DNA of 64,000 bases from Mycobacterium marseillense. Lineage in GTDB: Bacteria > Actinomycetota > Actinomycetes > Mycobacteriales > Mycobacteriaceae. Positions 1-7,691 of this stretch are shown piece by piece. Location: NCBI RefSeq assembly GCF_010731675.1, contig NZ_AP022584.1:186001-250000 (forward strand). Direction: 5' to 3'. Made by a program: the position numbers and the translations under genes. The notes below the pieces were generated by a model that searched no databases, was not told where the DNA came from, and saw nothing but the letters and a program-made list of their open reading frames with translations. Each line of letters begins with the position of its first letter. Position 1 is the stretch's first letter.

Positions 1-1
1 T

Positions 2-772
2 GCCGCCGGCTTGTTGCGTCCCACGACGACGTCGCTGAACGGGCCGATCACCACGTTGCGCCGCTACGGGGTCGCTCGGGTTCCCCTCGCCGACATCGCG
101 CAGGTGTGCCAAAGCTTCGATGTCACCATCAATGACGTTGCCCTGGCCGCCATTACGGAGAGTTACCGTGACATCCTCGTGCAGCGGGGTGAAGCGCCGT
201 TGCCGGATGCATTGCGCGCGCTGGTGCCGGTGTCGATGCGGTCTGTCGACGCGATGGACAGGACGGATAACCGCGTGTCGGTGATGCTGCCGTATCTGCC
301 GGTCGACGAGGAGCACCCGATAGAGCGGCTGCGGGCCGTCCATTCCCGCTTGGACCGCACGAAGTCTCACGGACAGAGCCAGGCGGGTCACGCCTTCGTG
401 TCGATGGCCAATCGCATTCCATTTCCCCTGACCGCGTGGGCCGTCCGGTTGTTGACCCAGCTTCCGCAGCGCGGTGTGACCACCCTGGCGACGAACGTCC
501 CGGGGCCTCGTCAGCCGCTGCGACTCATGGGCCAACGGGTGCTCAGCGTATTCCCGGTTCCGCCGATCGCGATGCAATTGCGAACCGGGGTGGCGATGCT
601 CAGCTATGCCGAGGACCTGTTCTTCGGTGTATTGGCTGATTACGAGGCCGTCGCCGACATCGACGCACTGGCCCGCGGGATCGAGCTGGCGGTGGCACGT
701 CTGGTAGCGATCAGCAAGCAACGCAAACGAACGCGCGGTCGCCGCGGGCTGTCACTGGTCGTCAACGTCTAG
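2..772 (+). CDS. WS/DGAT-family acyltransferase, C-terminal part (truncated by window edge)
   Basis: The open frame runs in from the left edge, so the start and the N-terminal catalytic half are outside the window. About 256 residues remain of a family that is usually near 460. The visible part carries C-terminal blocks typical of mycobacterial wax ester synthase/diacylglycerol acyltransferases: a 'VPVSMR' block followed by 'NRVSVMLPYLPV', and later 'TNVPGPRQPLRLMG'. These enzymes esterify acyl-CoA to alcohols or diacylglycerol to make storage lipid. The His-His-x3-Asp-Gly motif lies upstream and cannot be checked. The protein ends in a basic tail (KQRKRTRGRR). The next gene is convergent, ending 52 bases away. 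The family assignment is firm; the specific substrate is unknown. Confidence 0.88.
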   Translation, partial: AAGLLRPTTTSLNGPITTLRRYGVARVPLADIAQVCQSFDVTINDVALAAITESYRDILVQRGEAPLPDALRALVPVSMRSVDAMDRTDNRVSVMLPYLPVDEEHPIERLRAVHSRLDRTKSHGQSQAGHAFVSMANRIPFPLTAWAVRLLTQLPQRGVTTLATNVPGPRQPLRLMGQRVLSVFPVPPIAMQLRTGVAMLSYAEDLFFGVLADYEAVADIDALARGIELAVARLVAISKQRKRTRGRRGLSLVVNV

Positions 773-824
773 CCGTCGCACGCAAGGTTATGCCTTGATT
801 GCCGGCCGGCGCCGGGAAACTCGG

Positions 825-1547
825 TCAATGATGATGCCGCACAACGGGATCAGGCAGGAACAATCGGCAGGCGCCGGGCTCGGCGAAGGGTATGAGGTCG
901 AGGCCCGGTGTGTCGGTGACGCCGAGCCGCTCCAGCATTCCCTCGACGATCCCGAGGTGGACCTGGCAGACGATCGTCGGGTAGCGGCGGGCCGCGTCCA
1001 GCAGCGGGCAGCGTCGCAGCGCGATCCCTCGGCGCCCGCCCGCGCCGTCAACGTCGCCGGCGGCGTCGTCGTCGGGCGCAAACCCGAGGCGAGCCAACGC
1101 CTCGAGTACGGACTGCCGGGCGTCGCCGCCGGCGACGCTGCGCTCGCCGATGAGGTCGCGTCCCCACTCGACGCCGGCGGCGCGCGCGTCGCGCTCCGGG
1201 TGGGCGCTGGTGCGCGCCAGTTGTCCGGCCAGCGCGGTCGCCAAACCCGCGTAGTCCCGCATCGCCACCGCGGGGTCGGCGGCCGACGCCCGGTACACCG
1301 TCGCCGGGCGTCCGCGTCCAGGTGACCTGGCGGTGGAGCGTTCGACGAGCCCAAGCTCGACGACCGCGTCGAGATGTTCGCGAACGGTGTTGGCGTGCAA
1401 GTCAAGAGCCGCTGCGGCATCAGTGACCCGGGCGGGGGAGTTTGCCCGCACGTAGTCGAGCACCCGCAGCCGCTGGCCGGACAGCGCCACCGGAGCCTCC
1501 AGTACCGGTGTCGGCCGCGGGCCCAAGGCGACGGGCTCTTTTTTCAC
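825..1547 (-). CDS. SufR-like winged-helix regulator with Cys triad
   Basis: A 240-residue regulator. An N-terminal winged helix-turn-helix (about residues 24-85; 'DLHANTVREHLDAVVELGLVER' spans the recognition region) is followed by a helical region and a C-terminal cysteine cluster: C180 in 'RRCPLL', C194 (C-x13-C) and C227 in 'PGACRLF'. This layout is that of SufR-type regulators, which hold an Fe-S cluster on C-terminal cysteines and respond to Fe-S status, oxygen or NO. That it binds a cluster is inference. It is divergent from a hemerythrin gene starting 98 bases away, and the shared gap holds an AT-rich inverted repeat, so autoregulation is likely. A second protein of the same build is encoded at 5988-6725. 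It could equally be annotated as a generic ArsR-like HTH protein. Confidence 0.82.
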   Translation of the reverse strand: MKKEPVALGPRPTPVLEAPVALSGQRLRVLDYVRANSPARVTDAAAALDLHANTVREHLDAVVELGLVERSTARSPGRGRPATVYRASAADPAVAMRDYAGLATALAGQLARTSAHPERDARAAGVEWGRDLIGERSVAGGDARQSVLEALARLGFAPDDDAAGDVDGAGGRRGIALRRCPLLDAARRYPTIVCQVHLGIVEGMLERLGVTDTPGLDLIPFAEPGACRLFLPDPVVRHHH

Positions 1548-1549
1548 GG

Positions 1550-1567
1550 AATTTATTGTAGTAAATT
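1550..1567. promoter_or_regulatory. AT-rich inverted repeat between divergent regulator and hemerythrin gene
   Basis: AATTTA-TTGTAG-TAAATT is a perfect 6-base inverted repeat with a 6-base spacer, in an otherwise GC-rich region. It lies just upstream of the SufR-like start at 1547 and 78 bases before the hemerythrin/DUF2249 start at 1645. It is a candidate operator for the divergent SufR-like regulator. It does not contain the ACAA-N6-TTGT core seen elsewhere in this island. Confidence 0.5.
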
Positions 1568-1644
1568 ATTGGGCGATACACCTAGTGCAATGAGCCAGAT
1601 TCGCTCGGTGAAGCGATCGGGCTCGACCCCGAAAGGAAGCCAAC

Positions 1645-2415
1645 ATGCCGGCCAACGATGTGATCGTGGCGTCCACAGCTGCCGATGCCGGCGCGGTCGA
1701 AGCCATCACCAGCCACCGCGCGCAGCTGGCCGGGCAGCTCGCGGTGCTCACCGACGCGATGGTCTCGGCGGTCGAGCGCGGTGCGGACTTCGAGCCGGCG
1801 CGTGTTGCGGCCCTGGGCTTTTTGGCCGGCGAGTTGCTGCCGCACGCCGCCGCCGAAGAGGAGCGCCTGTACCCGGCCGCCACTCGCACGCCGCGCGCGC
1901 GGCCCCTGATCGAATCGATGATCGCGGCGCACCGCGTCATCGGCTCCCTCGTCGACAGCATCCGCACGGAACCGCCGGTGCGCGCGGCCGGTTCCGGCCA
2001 AGCCCTGCGGGTGCTGTTCGACGCGCACCTGGTCGACGAGAACGAGCGGATCCTGCCGATCGTCGCCGCCGACCCGGACGTCTCCCTGGTGGAGGTGACC
2101 GAGGGCATGCATGAACTCCTCGGCCACGCGCGCGCGGCCGCCAATGGCGCGGAGCCATCGCACAATTGCGGCTGCGGCGAAACCGATTCCGACGATCCGG
2201 TGCTCGACGTCCGCGAGGTGCCGCATTCGATCCGGCACGCGACGGTGTTCGGCGCGTTCGACGCCGTTCCGGCCGGCGGCGCCCTGGTGCTGGTGGCTCC
2301 CCATGACCCAGTCCCGTTGCTACGCCAGCTCGACCACCGAGTCTCGGGTCGGCTCGACATCCACTACGAGCAGCGCGGCCCGGAGGCGTGGCGGTTGCGG
2401 CTGGTCAAGCGGTAA
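1645..2415 (+). CDS. Hemerythrin domain protein with C-terminal DUF2249
   Basis: A 256-residue cytosolic protein in two parts. Residues about 15-165 are a hemerythrin-type four-helix bundle with the expected di-iron ligand pattern: H24, H67-x3-E71, H96 and H128-x3-E132. A linker with 'HNCGCGE' (C175, C177) leads into a DUF2249 domain (about 185-256, starting 'LDVREVPHSIRHATVFGAF'). Hemerythrin domains bind O2 or NO at a di-iron site. DUF2249 is commonly found beside denitrification and NO-related genes. The start is supported by AAGGAAG just upstream. The gene is divergent from the SufR-like regulator at 825-1547, which probably controls it. The two linker cysteines are an unusual extra that could bind metal or be redox active. 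Confidence 0.88.
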   Translation: MPANDVIVASTAADAGAVEAITSHRAQLAGQLAVLTDAMVSAVERGADFEPARVAALGFLAGELLPHAAAEEERLYPAATRTPRARPLIESMIAAHRVIGSLVDSIRTEPPVRAAGSGQALRVLFDAHLVDENERILPIVAADPDVSLVEVTEGMHELLGHARAAANGAEPSHNCGCGETDSDDPVLDVREVPHSIRHATVFGAFDAVPAGGALVLVAPHDPVPLLRQLDHRVSGRLDIHYEQRGPEAWRLRLVKR

Positions 2416-2446
2416 GGGGTAAGTCGCCGAAAACCGCGCTGCGCGC

Positions 2447-2638
2447 CTAGTCTTCGCGGGAGAGCGCCGCGCGGGGGCACGCGGCGACCGCCTGCTCGGC
2501 GAGCGCTTCCTGCTCGGGGGGTACGGGGTCGGTGAGGACCACGGCGTACTCGTCGTCGTCGAGCTCGAACACCTCGGGCGCGATGTTCACGCAGAACGCG
2601 TTGCCCTCACAGCGATCACGGTCCACTATCACGCGCAT
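2447..2638 (-). CDS. Small ferredoxin, three-Cys (3Fe-4S-type) motif
   Basis: A 63-residue ferredoxin of the kind that serves cytochromes P450 and other oxidoreductases. The motif is Cys-x5-Cys ('RCEGNAFC') and a later Cys-Pro ('AACPRA'). The middle cysteine of the usual C-x2-C-x2-C is absent, which points to a [3Fe-4S] cluster or a non-Cys ligand. The frame is open to 2674, but the ATG at 2638 is preferred because AAGGAGG lies 7 bases upstream and the family starts with 'MRVIVDRDRC'. It is last in a minus-strand run OsmC - hemerythrin - ferredoxin with gaps under 40 bases, so it is probably their electron carrier. A very similar domain is fused to the enzyme at 12894-13991. Confidence 0.88.
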   Translation of the reverse strand: MRVIVDRDRCEGNAFCVNIAPEVFELDDDEYAVVLTDPVPPEQEALAEQAVAACPRAALSRED

Positions 2639-2677
2639 TGAGAATCCTCCTTCGATACCTCGGCCAGGCTGCAACCC

Positions 2678-3151
2678 TCACGCATTGGCCTGCTGGCACA
2701 CCCATCCCTCGGGAGTGCGTCCGGCCTGGATGAACCGGATCAGCTCCGCGGTCGTCTGCGGCGGCAGCTCGGTGTCGGCGTTCGGATAGATGACCGGCTC
2801 CTCTTTGGAGTTGTGCTGGTGAAGTTGATCCAGCAGCTGTGTGCACGTATCCCTCAGTCGCTGACTGTCGTTGCCGTCGGCGAGCAGATCCGCGAGCGTG
2901 CCCATGGTGTGCCAGAGCTGACCGTGCTCGCGCATCATGACGAAGATCGGCATCACAATCCCGGCTTCCCGCAGCGGAGGGAACAGGAAGACTTCCTCGA
3001 GATAGATGTGCCGTCGCAGCGCTTCCAGCGTGCCGGTCAACAGTTCGCGCTGCACGCTGCCGCAGTCGAGCTTTTCGATGAAAGCCTCTATCGCGTCGTC
3101 GATTTCGCGGTGTTCCCGCGTCAACTCGGCCGATAGCGTCAAGCTGGTCAT
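2678..3151 (-). CDS. Hemerythrin-domain protein
   Basis: A 157-residue single-domain hemerythrin-like protein. Candidate di-iron ligands are H14, H48 ('RRHIYLEEVF', with E52), H76 ('REHGQLW') and H113 with E117/E118 ('HQHNSKEEP'). The protein has no signal peptide or membrane segment. It is probably co-transcribed with the OsmC gene upstream (33-base gap) and the ferredoxin downstream (39 bases). The protein at 17877-18362 is a close paralogue: the block from 'LRRHIYLEE' to 'MMREHGQLW' is almost the same. The role is O2, NO or peroxide handling by family. Which ligand it binds cannot be read from sequence. Confidence 0.88.
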   Translation of the reverse strand: MTSLTLSAELTREHREIDDAIEAFIEKLDCGSVQRELLTGTLEALRRHIYLEEVFLFPPLREAGIVMPIFVMMREHGQLWHTMGTLADLLADGNDSQRLRDTCTQLLDQLHQHNSKEEPVIYPNADTELPPQTTAELIRFIQAGRTPEGWVCQQANA

Positions 3152-3184
3152 TCGTCTCCTCCGCCGCGTCAGGCAGGTTCTGTT

Positions 3185-3625
3185 CTAGTCGAGTTTGGCA
3201 TCGACACTGATCTCCGCACCCGCGAAAAGGCGCGACACCGGGCACAGCGCGGCGGCCTGATCGACCACGGCGGCAAACGATTCGGCATCTAGACCGGCAA
3301 CGCTTGCCGTGACCTTCAGCTGCGACGTGGTGATCGTCGGAACTCCATCGACGGCATCCAGGGTCACGGTGGCGGTGACCTCGAGCCGCTGTGGCGGCGT
3401 GTCGTTCTCGCCCAACTTCAAGGCCAATGCCATCGAAAAGCACGACGAGTGCGCCGCCGCCGCGAGTTCTTCCGGACTCGTCTTGCCGCCGGGCTGCTCG
3501 GTGCGCGAGGCCCAGGTCAGCGGCAGGCCATCCAGGGCACCGCTGCTGCCCTGCGACAGCTTGCCCTCGCCCGACGCCAGCGGGCCTTCCCACGTGGTCC
3601 GCGCTGCCCGTTCCGCAATGCTCAT
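3185..3625 (-). CDS. OsmC-family peroxiredoxin
   Basis: A 146-residue OsmC/Ohr-superfamily protein, a thiol peroxidase of organic hydroperoxides. The first conserved cysteine is in 'AAAHSSCFSMAL' (with Glu in 'SPEELAAAA') and the second in 'AALCPVSRLF'. The start at 3625 ('MSIAERAARTTWEG') matches the family. The in-frame start at 3667 would lie inside the operator and is unlikely. It is first in the run OsmC - hemerythrin - ferredoxin. A clear inverted repeat sits at 3659-3683, about 45 bases upstream of the start, and is the likely control point for the three genes. Confidence 0.9.
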   Translation of the reverse strand: MSIAERAARTTWEGPLASGEGKLSQGSSGALDGLPLTWASRTEQPGGKTSPEELAAAAHSSCFSMALALKLGENDTPPQRLEVTATVTLDAVDGVPTITTSQLKVTASVAGLDAESFAAVVDQAAALCPVSRLFAGAEISVDAKLD

Positions 3626-3658
3626 GATTCCTCGATCCCTTTCTCCACGCTCTCGGAA

Positions 3659-3683
3659 TTTATACAAGCCGCGTTTGTGTAAA
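3659..3683. promoter_or_regulatory. Operator-like repeat 1: TTTATACAA-N7-TTGTGTAAA
   Basis: The arms TTTATACAA and TTGTGTAAA match at 8 of 9 positions around a 7-base spacer. The repeat lies upstream of the OsmC operon start (3625). Nearly identical arms occur at 7659-7682, and related sites at 12793-12816 and 17796-17821, all in this stress island, with ACAA and TTGT half-sites conserved in all four. The binding protein is unknown; SufR-like regulators at 825-1547 and 5988-6725 are candidates. Confidence 0.68.
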
Positions 3684-3719
3684 CCCTAGAGGCCGCCGCG
3701 CCCGTTGGCCAGAGTGCCG

Positions 3720-4865
3720 TCATGGTTCTGTGTGCCGACGGTGAGTGCTGATGACGTCGGGATCGGGGTCGATGCCCAGGCCGGGACCCTGCGGGACCGA
3801 AATCCGGCCCGCCCTCGGGGTGAGGGCGTCGCCATAGATGGACGCTTCCAGTTCGAACCAGCGCCACTCGATCATCGAGTTGACGCCGCCCAGCGCAGCG
3901 GTCGCGTGCAGGGCCGCGAGGAATCCCGGACCGTCGTAGAAGGAGTGCGTCATCACCGCGGTGTTGTGGACGGCCGCGAGGGGAAAGACCTTGCGCAACT
4001 CGCTGATGCCTCCCATCTTGGCCGGGCTCGGCTGAACAAAGTCCACCGCCCCCACGGTCAGCATTCGCTCGAATTCCAAGAGGGTGGAAGCGTTCTCGCC
4101 GGACGAGATCGGAAGACCGGTGGTTTGTCGCAGTTCGGCCAGACCCTCGAAGTTCTCCGGCGGCCACAGCGGCTCCTCGAGGAATTTGAGCCCGACCGCG
4201 TTGAGTTCGTCAGCGACGGCGGTGGCTTCGGCCAACGACCAGGGGCAGCCGGCGTCCACGATCAGCTCGATGTCGGGGCCGGCCTCCTCGCGGGCCGCCC
4301 GGATTGCCGGCATGCCCGCCTCGTGCAGCTTGAGCACCGCAAAGCCGGCGTCGATCGCCCGCCGGACCGCGACGCGGACCAGCGTTGGGTCGGAATAGCA
4401 GGCCAGGCTCGCGTAGCACGGCATAGTGGCGACCCCGCCGCCCAGGAGCTGGGACACCGGAGCGTCGGCGAGCTTGCCGGCGATGTCCCACAACGCGATG
4501 TCGACCGCCGAGAGGCCGTAGGTCAACGCACCGCCTCGCCCGAACACGTGCAGCTTCTTTTGAATCTCCAGCATCAGCGGGCCGATTCGCGTGGCGTCCC
4601 GGCCCACGCACAGCGGTGTGATGAGTTGGTCGACAGCAAGTTTGGCGGAATCGACGGCGCTGAACCCGAAGGCTTCCCCCCAACCTTCGACCCCGTCATC
4701 GGTTGTCACCTTGACGAGCAGCGAGTCGGCGGCGATCAGCGGGTCTCCCCACAGCGACGCTCCGGGTGTGCTGTCCGCCTTGAGTGGAATGCGCAGGGGG
4801 ACCGTTTCGATCTTGGCGATCACGGCGGCGCGGTCAGCGGCGATCGGCGCAGTCATCGCTGCCAT
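3720..4865 (-). CDS. Enolase-superfamily enzyme (mandelate racemase/muconate lactonizing type)
   Basis: A 381-residue enzyme with the two-domain enolase-superfamily fold. Visible catalytic blocks are the first-base motif K-x-H in 'AVLKLHEAG', metal ligands in 'LIVDAGCPW' (Asp), 'LKFLEEPLWP' (Glu) and 'ISSGENAS' (Glu), and a late His in 'VMTHSFYDGPGF'. The superfamily abstracts a proton next to a carboxylate. K-x-H rather than K-x-K argues against simple mandelate racemase chemistry, and the substrate (a sugar acid or cycloisomerase substrate) is not identifiable. ATG at 4865 is used; the second ATG three codons in is possible. It starts 11 bases after the stop of the nitroreductase gene, so the two form an operon. 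Confidence 0.87.
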   Translation of the reverse strand: MAAMTAPIAADRAAVIAKIETVPLRIPLKADSTPGASLWGDPLIAADSLLVKVTTDDGVEGWGEAFGFSAVDSAKLAVDQLITPLCVGRDATRIGPLMLEIQKKLHVFGRGGALTYGLSAVDIALWDIAGKLADAPVSQLLGGGVATMPCYASLACYSDPTLVRVAVRRAIDAGFAVLKLHEAGMPAIRAAREEAGPDIELIVDAGCPWSLAEATAVADELNAVGLKFLEEPLWPPENFEGLAELRQTTGLPISSGENASTLLEFERMLTVGAVDFVQPSPAKMGGISELRKVFPLAAVHNTAVMTHSFYDGPGFLAALHATAALGGVNSMIEWRWFELEASIYGDALTPRAGRISVPQGPGLGIDPDPDVISTHRRHTEP

Positions 4866-4876
4866 TGAACCCCGAC

Positions 4877-5857
4877 TCAGCTCGTCGATCGCAATACGTC
4901 GGCGAGCGCGCGCCGCGGCGTGGGCGGTGGCGCCACGTCGAGTGCCGGTGCGACACCCACCCGGATCAACACCTGGGGGAGGTCGGTGTGACCGGTGAGT
5001 GCGGCGAGCAGTTCACGGCTGACCGACAATTCGGTCAGTTGCGACACCGGGCAGGTGGCCAAGCCGGCCATCGTGCATTCCAGCAGCACGCTCGACAGTG
5101 CCTCGCCGCACTCGAGCGCGTTGGCGTGGCTGTCATCCTCGGTGGACAGCATCAGGATCTTCGCGAAATCCCGCGTCACCCCGGCCCGCCTGTCCAGATT
5201 GCGGGTGAAGGGAAAGTGACGATTGACGCCCACCCGATTCGACTCGGCCGCCGAAATCAACGAGCTATAGGGGATCCCCTCTGATGCTTCGAACGGCGCT
5301 GTCCACCAATCGAGTTCGAGATGGTAGGCGGAGTCATACAGGCGCAACGACTCGGTGAACTCGGCGGCCTCGGCAAGGCGCGGCCGCATCGCTTCCGGCA
5401 GTACGTCCAATCGCACGACGCCGGTGCCGATCCTGCCGCGGAGCGAGGCCTCCACCGATTCCCAGTCGACGGGCGCGAGGAACGGGAGTCGATCCGTCCG
5501 ACGCTGCAAAATCGCGTCGGCACGGCGACGCTGCTCGCCGGTCACGCCGTGGGCGGGGGCGAATGTCACCCTGGCCAGGTGCGCGGGATTGTCTTTGTCG
5601 GGAAATCGGTCAACCTCGGCGACCCAGCCCGCGGCCGCCATCGCCACCCGAAGGTGTTCGAGCGCACCGCCGCAACCGAGATGGGCGTCGCGCATCGACC
5701 GATCCGCGTGCACGACACGGCTCACATCGAGAAACAGGTCCACGGCGGCGCCGTCGGACACCCACCGCCACGGCTGGGTGTTGTACAGCGACGGGGCGCG
5801 GCAGGCCAACTTAACCGCGTTCTCGATGACCTGGGTTTCCACCATGGCGTTCAACAC
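4877..5857 (-). CDS. Acg-like nitroreductase-family protein
   Basis: A 326-residue protein of the Acg/Rv2032 nitroreductase group, recognisable from 'CRAPSLYNTQPWRW' near the N terminus and 'LECTMAGLATCPVSQLTE' near the C terminus. Members of this group are large, atypical FMN-binding nitroreductase folds; Acg of M. tuberculosis is induced by hypoxia and NO. GTG at 5857 is chosen because GGAGG lies 6 bases upstream; the ATG at 5845 is too far from it. The open frame reaches 6133 but that extension has no family similarity. It is divergent from the SufR-like regulator at 5988 across an AT-rich inverted repeat and heads an operon with the enolase-superfamily gene. The reaction is unknown. Confidence 0.88.
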   Translation of the reverse strand: MLNAMVETQVIENAVKLACRAPSLYNTQPWRWVSDGAAVDLFLDVSRVVHADRSMRDAHLGCGGALEHLRVAMAAAGWVAEVDRFPDKDNPAHLARVTFAPAHGVTGEQRRRADAILQRRTDRLPFLAPVDWESVEASLRGRIGTGVVRLDVLPEAMRPRLAEAAEFTESLRLYDSAYHLELDWWTAPFEASEGIPYSSLISAAESNRVGVNRHFPFTRNLDRRAGVTRDFAKILMLSTEDDSHANALECGEALSSVLLECTMAGLATCPVSQLTELSVSRELLAALTGHTDLPQVLIRVGVAPALDVAPPPTPRRALADVLRSTS

Positions 5858-5925
5858 GGCGCACCTCCGGTTTCTCTGCTGCCCCAATATCGTTCGCTGT
5901 CGGAGACATCTGGGACGTGCGGTGC

Positions 5926-5943
5926 TATTATTAATGAATAATA
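5926..5943. promoter_or_regulatory. Perfect AT-rich palindrome between nitroreductase and SufR-like regulator
   Basis: TATTATT-AATG-AATAATA is a perfect 7-base inverted repeat with a 4-base spacer, in the gap between the nitroreductase start (5857) and the regulator start (5988). It is a good candidate for an autoregulatory operator of the regulator at 5988. An in-frame ATG at 5934 lies inside it, which is one reason to prefer the downstream GTG start. Confidence 0.55.
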
Positions 5944-5987
5944 TCCTCGAAATAGCTGGAAGGCAACCGGACGAGAGGACGGATGGG

Positions 5988-6725
5988 GTGGGCGAGCAGC
6001 AGATCGGAGTCGAGGCCGGGCGGCCGCATCGCGCAGCACAGAACCGGCAGCGCCAACGAGTTCTTGAGCTGGTACGCGAGCACGACGAACCGGTCGATGC
6101 GGCGGAACTCGCCGCACGGCTTGGCTTGCACACGACGACGGTGCGTTTTCACCTTGACACGTTGTGCGCCGAGGGACTGGTCGAGCGGACGCGGATTACG
6201 AGGGCCGGCGTGGGTCGTCCCCGCACCGGCTACCGCGCGGTGCGCGAGCGGCTGGACTATCGAATCCTGGCCGAAATATTGGCCTTGGAGCTCGGCGACA
6301 CCGCCGACAAGAGGCGCCGCCGCGCCGAAGCCGCCGGCCGGCGCTGGGCCGAGCGGATTACCGACGAGGGCCCAGACGAAGACGCTGCGGGACAACATGT
6401 TCCAGCCGGCACAGCACCGAAGAAGGCCGCTGAGCAGCGATCGGCGATGATCACCACGGTGTTCGAACGGATGGGATTCGGTCCCGAACTGGTTCCCGCA
6501 CAAGAATCGTCCCGCGGCGACCAGCGGACGATTCGCCTGCACAGCTGCCCGGTCCGTGATCTGGCTCGCGATCACCCCGAGGTGGCCTGCGCGTTGCACC
6601 GGGGCCTGTTGCAGGGCCTGGCAGACCCGGTGAAGTCAATCGGTCCGGCGCCGGAGATGCAGGTCGAATTGGAGCCGTTCGTCGAACCCGAATTGTGTCT
6701 GGCCACGGTGATCGCGCATGACTGA
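5988..6725 (+). CDS. SufR-like winged-helix regulator with Cys triad (second copy)
   Basis: A 245-residue regulator with an N-terminal winged helix (about residues 20-85, 'LGLHTTTVRFHLDTLCAEGLVER') and a C-terminal cysteine set: C187 ('LHSCPVRDLARDHPEVAC', C201) and C237 ('EPELCLATV'). The C-x13-C spacing and the third Cys near the end match the regulator at 825-1547. 'CPVRDLARDHPEVAC' is close to the SufR cluster-binding motif. GTG at 5988 is preferred (GAGAGGA 8 bases upstream); ATG 5934 lies within a palindrome and has no ribosome site. It overlaps the next gene, a truncated haemoglobin, by 8 bases, so the two are co-translated: a sensor paired with an O2/NO-binding protein. Confidence 0.82.
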   Translation: MGEQQIGVEAGRPHRAAQNRQRQRVLELVREHDEPVDAAELAARLGLHTTTVRFHLDTLCAEGLVERTRITRAGVGRPRTGYRAVRERLDYRILAEILALELGDTADKRRRRAEAAGRRWAERITDEGPDEDAAGQHVPAGTAPKKAAEQRSAMITTVFERMGFGPELVPAQESSRGDQRTIRLHSCPVRDLARDHPEVACALHRGLLQGLADPVKSIGPAPEMQVELEPFVEPELCLATVIAHD

Positions 6726-7155
6726 GATGTGTGCCCCGGCAGGTCAAGTGCTCGCAGATGTGGCAAACCGCGGGGACATCGAGGCGCTCTTACGGCGGTT
6801 TTATGGCCGGGTAATGGTCGACGACGTCCTCGCCGAGCCCTTCGCGGAGCTGCGGAGCAAGGGCCTGGAGTCGCACATCCCGGTGATGGCCGACTTCTGG
6901 GAGACCGCGCTGTTCCGGGCCGGGCTCTACCGCGGCAGTGCGTTGCACGTTCACCGACAGCTCCATCAACGAATTCCGTTGGGCGGAAGCCACTTTATCC
7001 GCTGGCTGACGACGTGGAACGACACCATCGATGAGATGTTCCGGGGGCCCATCGCCGAACGCGCGAAGATCCAGGGTTCCCGGATCGCGTGGGCCATGCA
7101 CCGACGGCTGACGGGCGCGGACTCGCCGGATCTCGATACCCTGATCGCGCGCTGA
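6718..7155 (+). CDS. Group III truncated haemoglobin
   Basis: A 145-residue truncated haemoglobin of group III. By alignment in memory with the Campylobacter Ctb protein, Tyr29 ('RRFYGRV') is B10, His53 ('ESHIPVMADFW') is E7, and His79 ('LHVHRQL') is the proximal F8 haem ligand; 'HFIRWLTTWNDTIDEMF' continues the G helix. The group is rarer than groups I and II and is linked to NO and O2 handling. The start overlaps the end of the upstream SufR-like gene (ATG at 6718, stop at 6723-6725), indicating translational coupling. It is followed by a 7Fe ferredoxin locus. No signal peptide is present, so it acts in the cytosol. Confidence 0.9.
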   Translation: MTEMCAPAGQVLADVANRGDIEALLRRFYGRVMVDDVLAEPFAELRSKGLESHIPVMADFWETALFRAGLYRGSALHVHRQLHQRIPLGGSHFIRWLTTWNDTIDEMFRGPIAERAKIQGSRIAWAMHRRLTGADSPDLDTLIAR

Positions 7156-7231
7156 AGCCCCGGAGGAGCGCCTACTGCCGGAAGGGCTTGCCTTCCGGGC
7201 GGACCGTCGGCGGCGTGGTCCGTGCCGTGAG

Positions 7232-7639
7232 CTACGGGGGCAGAATCCTCCACTTTTGGTTCACGGTCAGATAGCGAAGTCCGTCCGGGCCGGCGATGAA
7301 CCGCGGACGCGCCCGACTGGGTAGCCACAACACGGCGCCGGCCGTCAATGGGATCGTGCTCGTGGCGGTGGTGAGCCGACCGCTTCCGGACAGCACGCGG
7401 ATCACGGCGTCGACGTCAGTTCCGGCAGTATCGAATTCGCCGTTGGGCGGCAGGGTGACGACGTTCCAGTCCAGGTCGCGTTCGCGCGTGCCGGACCTCC
7501 TGGTCACGCGGGCGGTATCCGACAACCGTCGTGTCGGCCGACGGGTCTCAGCGGCCACGAGCGTCGATTGTTTGTCGAACGCGGGCAGCCGCGCCGCGTC
7601 GAGTTCGTTGTCGGCCAGGGGTCTCGACTGGTCGGTCAT
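7232..7639 (-). CDS. Small cupin-like protein
   Basis: A 135-residue protein with a C-terminal beta-rich part that reads as a single cupin barrel ('DAVIRVLSGSGRLTTATSTIPLTAGAVLWLPSRARPRFIAG'). The classical cupin metal histidines are not evident, so enzymatic activity is doubtful. ATG at 7639 is chosen because GGAG lies upstream at suitable spacing; an ATG at 7654 adds five residues. It is divergent from the 7Fe ferredoxin gene, and the 52-base gap holds the operator-like repeat 7659-7682, so both are probably controlled together. Similar small cupins occur in mycobacterial stress gene sets, but I cannot name this one. Confidence 0.72.
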   Translation of the reverse strand: MTDQSRPLADNELDAARLPAFDKQSTLVAAETRRPTRRLSDTARVTRRSGTRERDLDWNVVTLPPNGEFDTAGTDVDAVIRVLSGSGRLTTATSTIPLTAGAVLWLPSRARPRFIAGPDGLRYLTVNQKWRILPP

Positions 7640-7658
7640 CGGAGCCCACTCCATCTGG

Positions 7659-7682
7659 TTTATACAACCTCACTTGTGTAAA
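7659..7682. promoter_or_regulatory. Operator-like repeat 2: TTTATACAA-N6-TTGTGTAAA
   Basis: The arms are identical to those at 3659-3683, with a spacer one base shorter. The site fills the divergent gap between the cupin-like gene (start 7639) and the ferredoxin gene (start 7692). It overlaps the probable ferredoxin -10 element, as expected for a repressor site. Confidence 0.7.
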
Positions 7683-7684
7683 CT
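7679..7684 (+). promoter_or_regulatory. Probable -10 element of a leaderless ferredoxin transcript
   Basis: TAAACT fits the mycobacterial TANNNT -10 form and ends 7 bases before the ATG at 7692. There is no Shine-Dalgarno sequence before that ATG. Together these suggest that transcription starts at the A of the start codon, a leaderless mRNA. The right arm of the operator-like repeat overlaps this element. Confidence 0.42.
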
Positions 7685-7691
7685 CTACGGC

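Noticed and set aside
5355..5987. N-terminal extension of the SufR-like regulator gene upstream of 5988
   Set aside because: The extension overlaps the divergent nitroreductase gene on the other strand and lacks domain similarity; GTG 5988 has the ribosome site.
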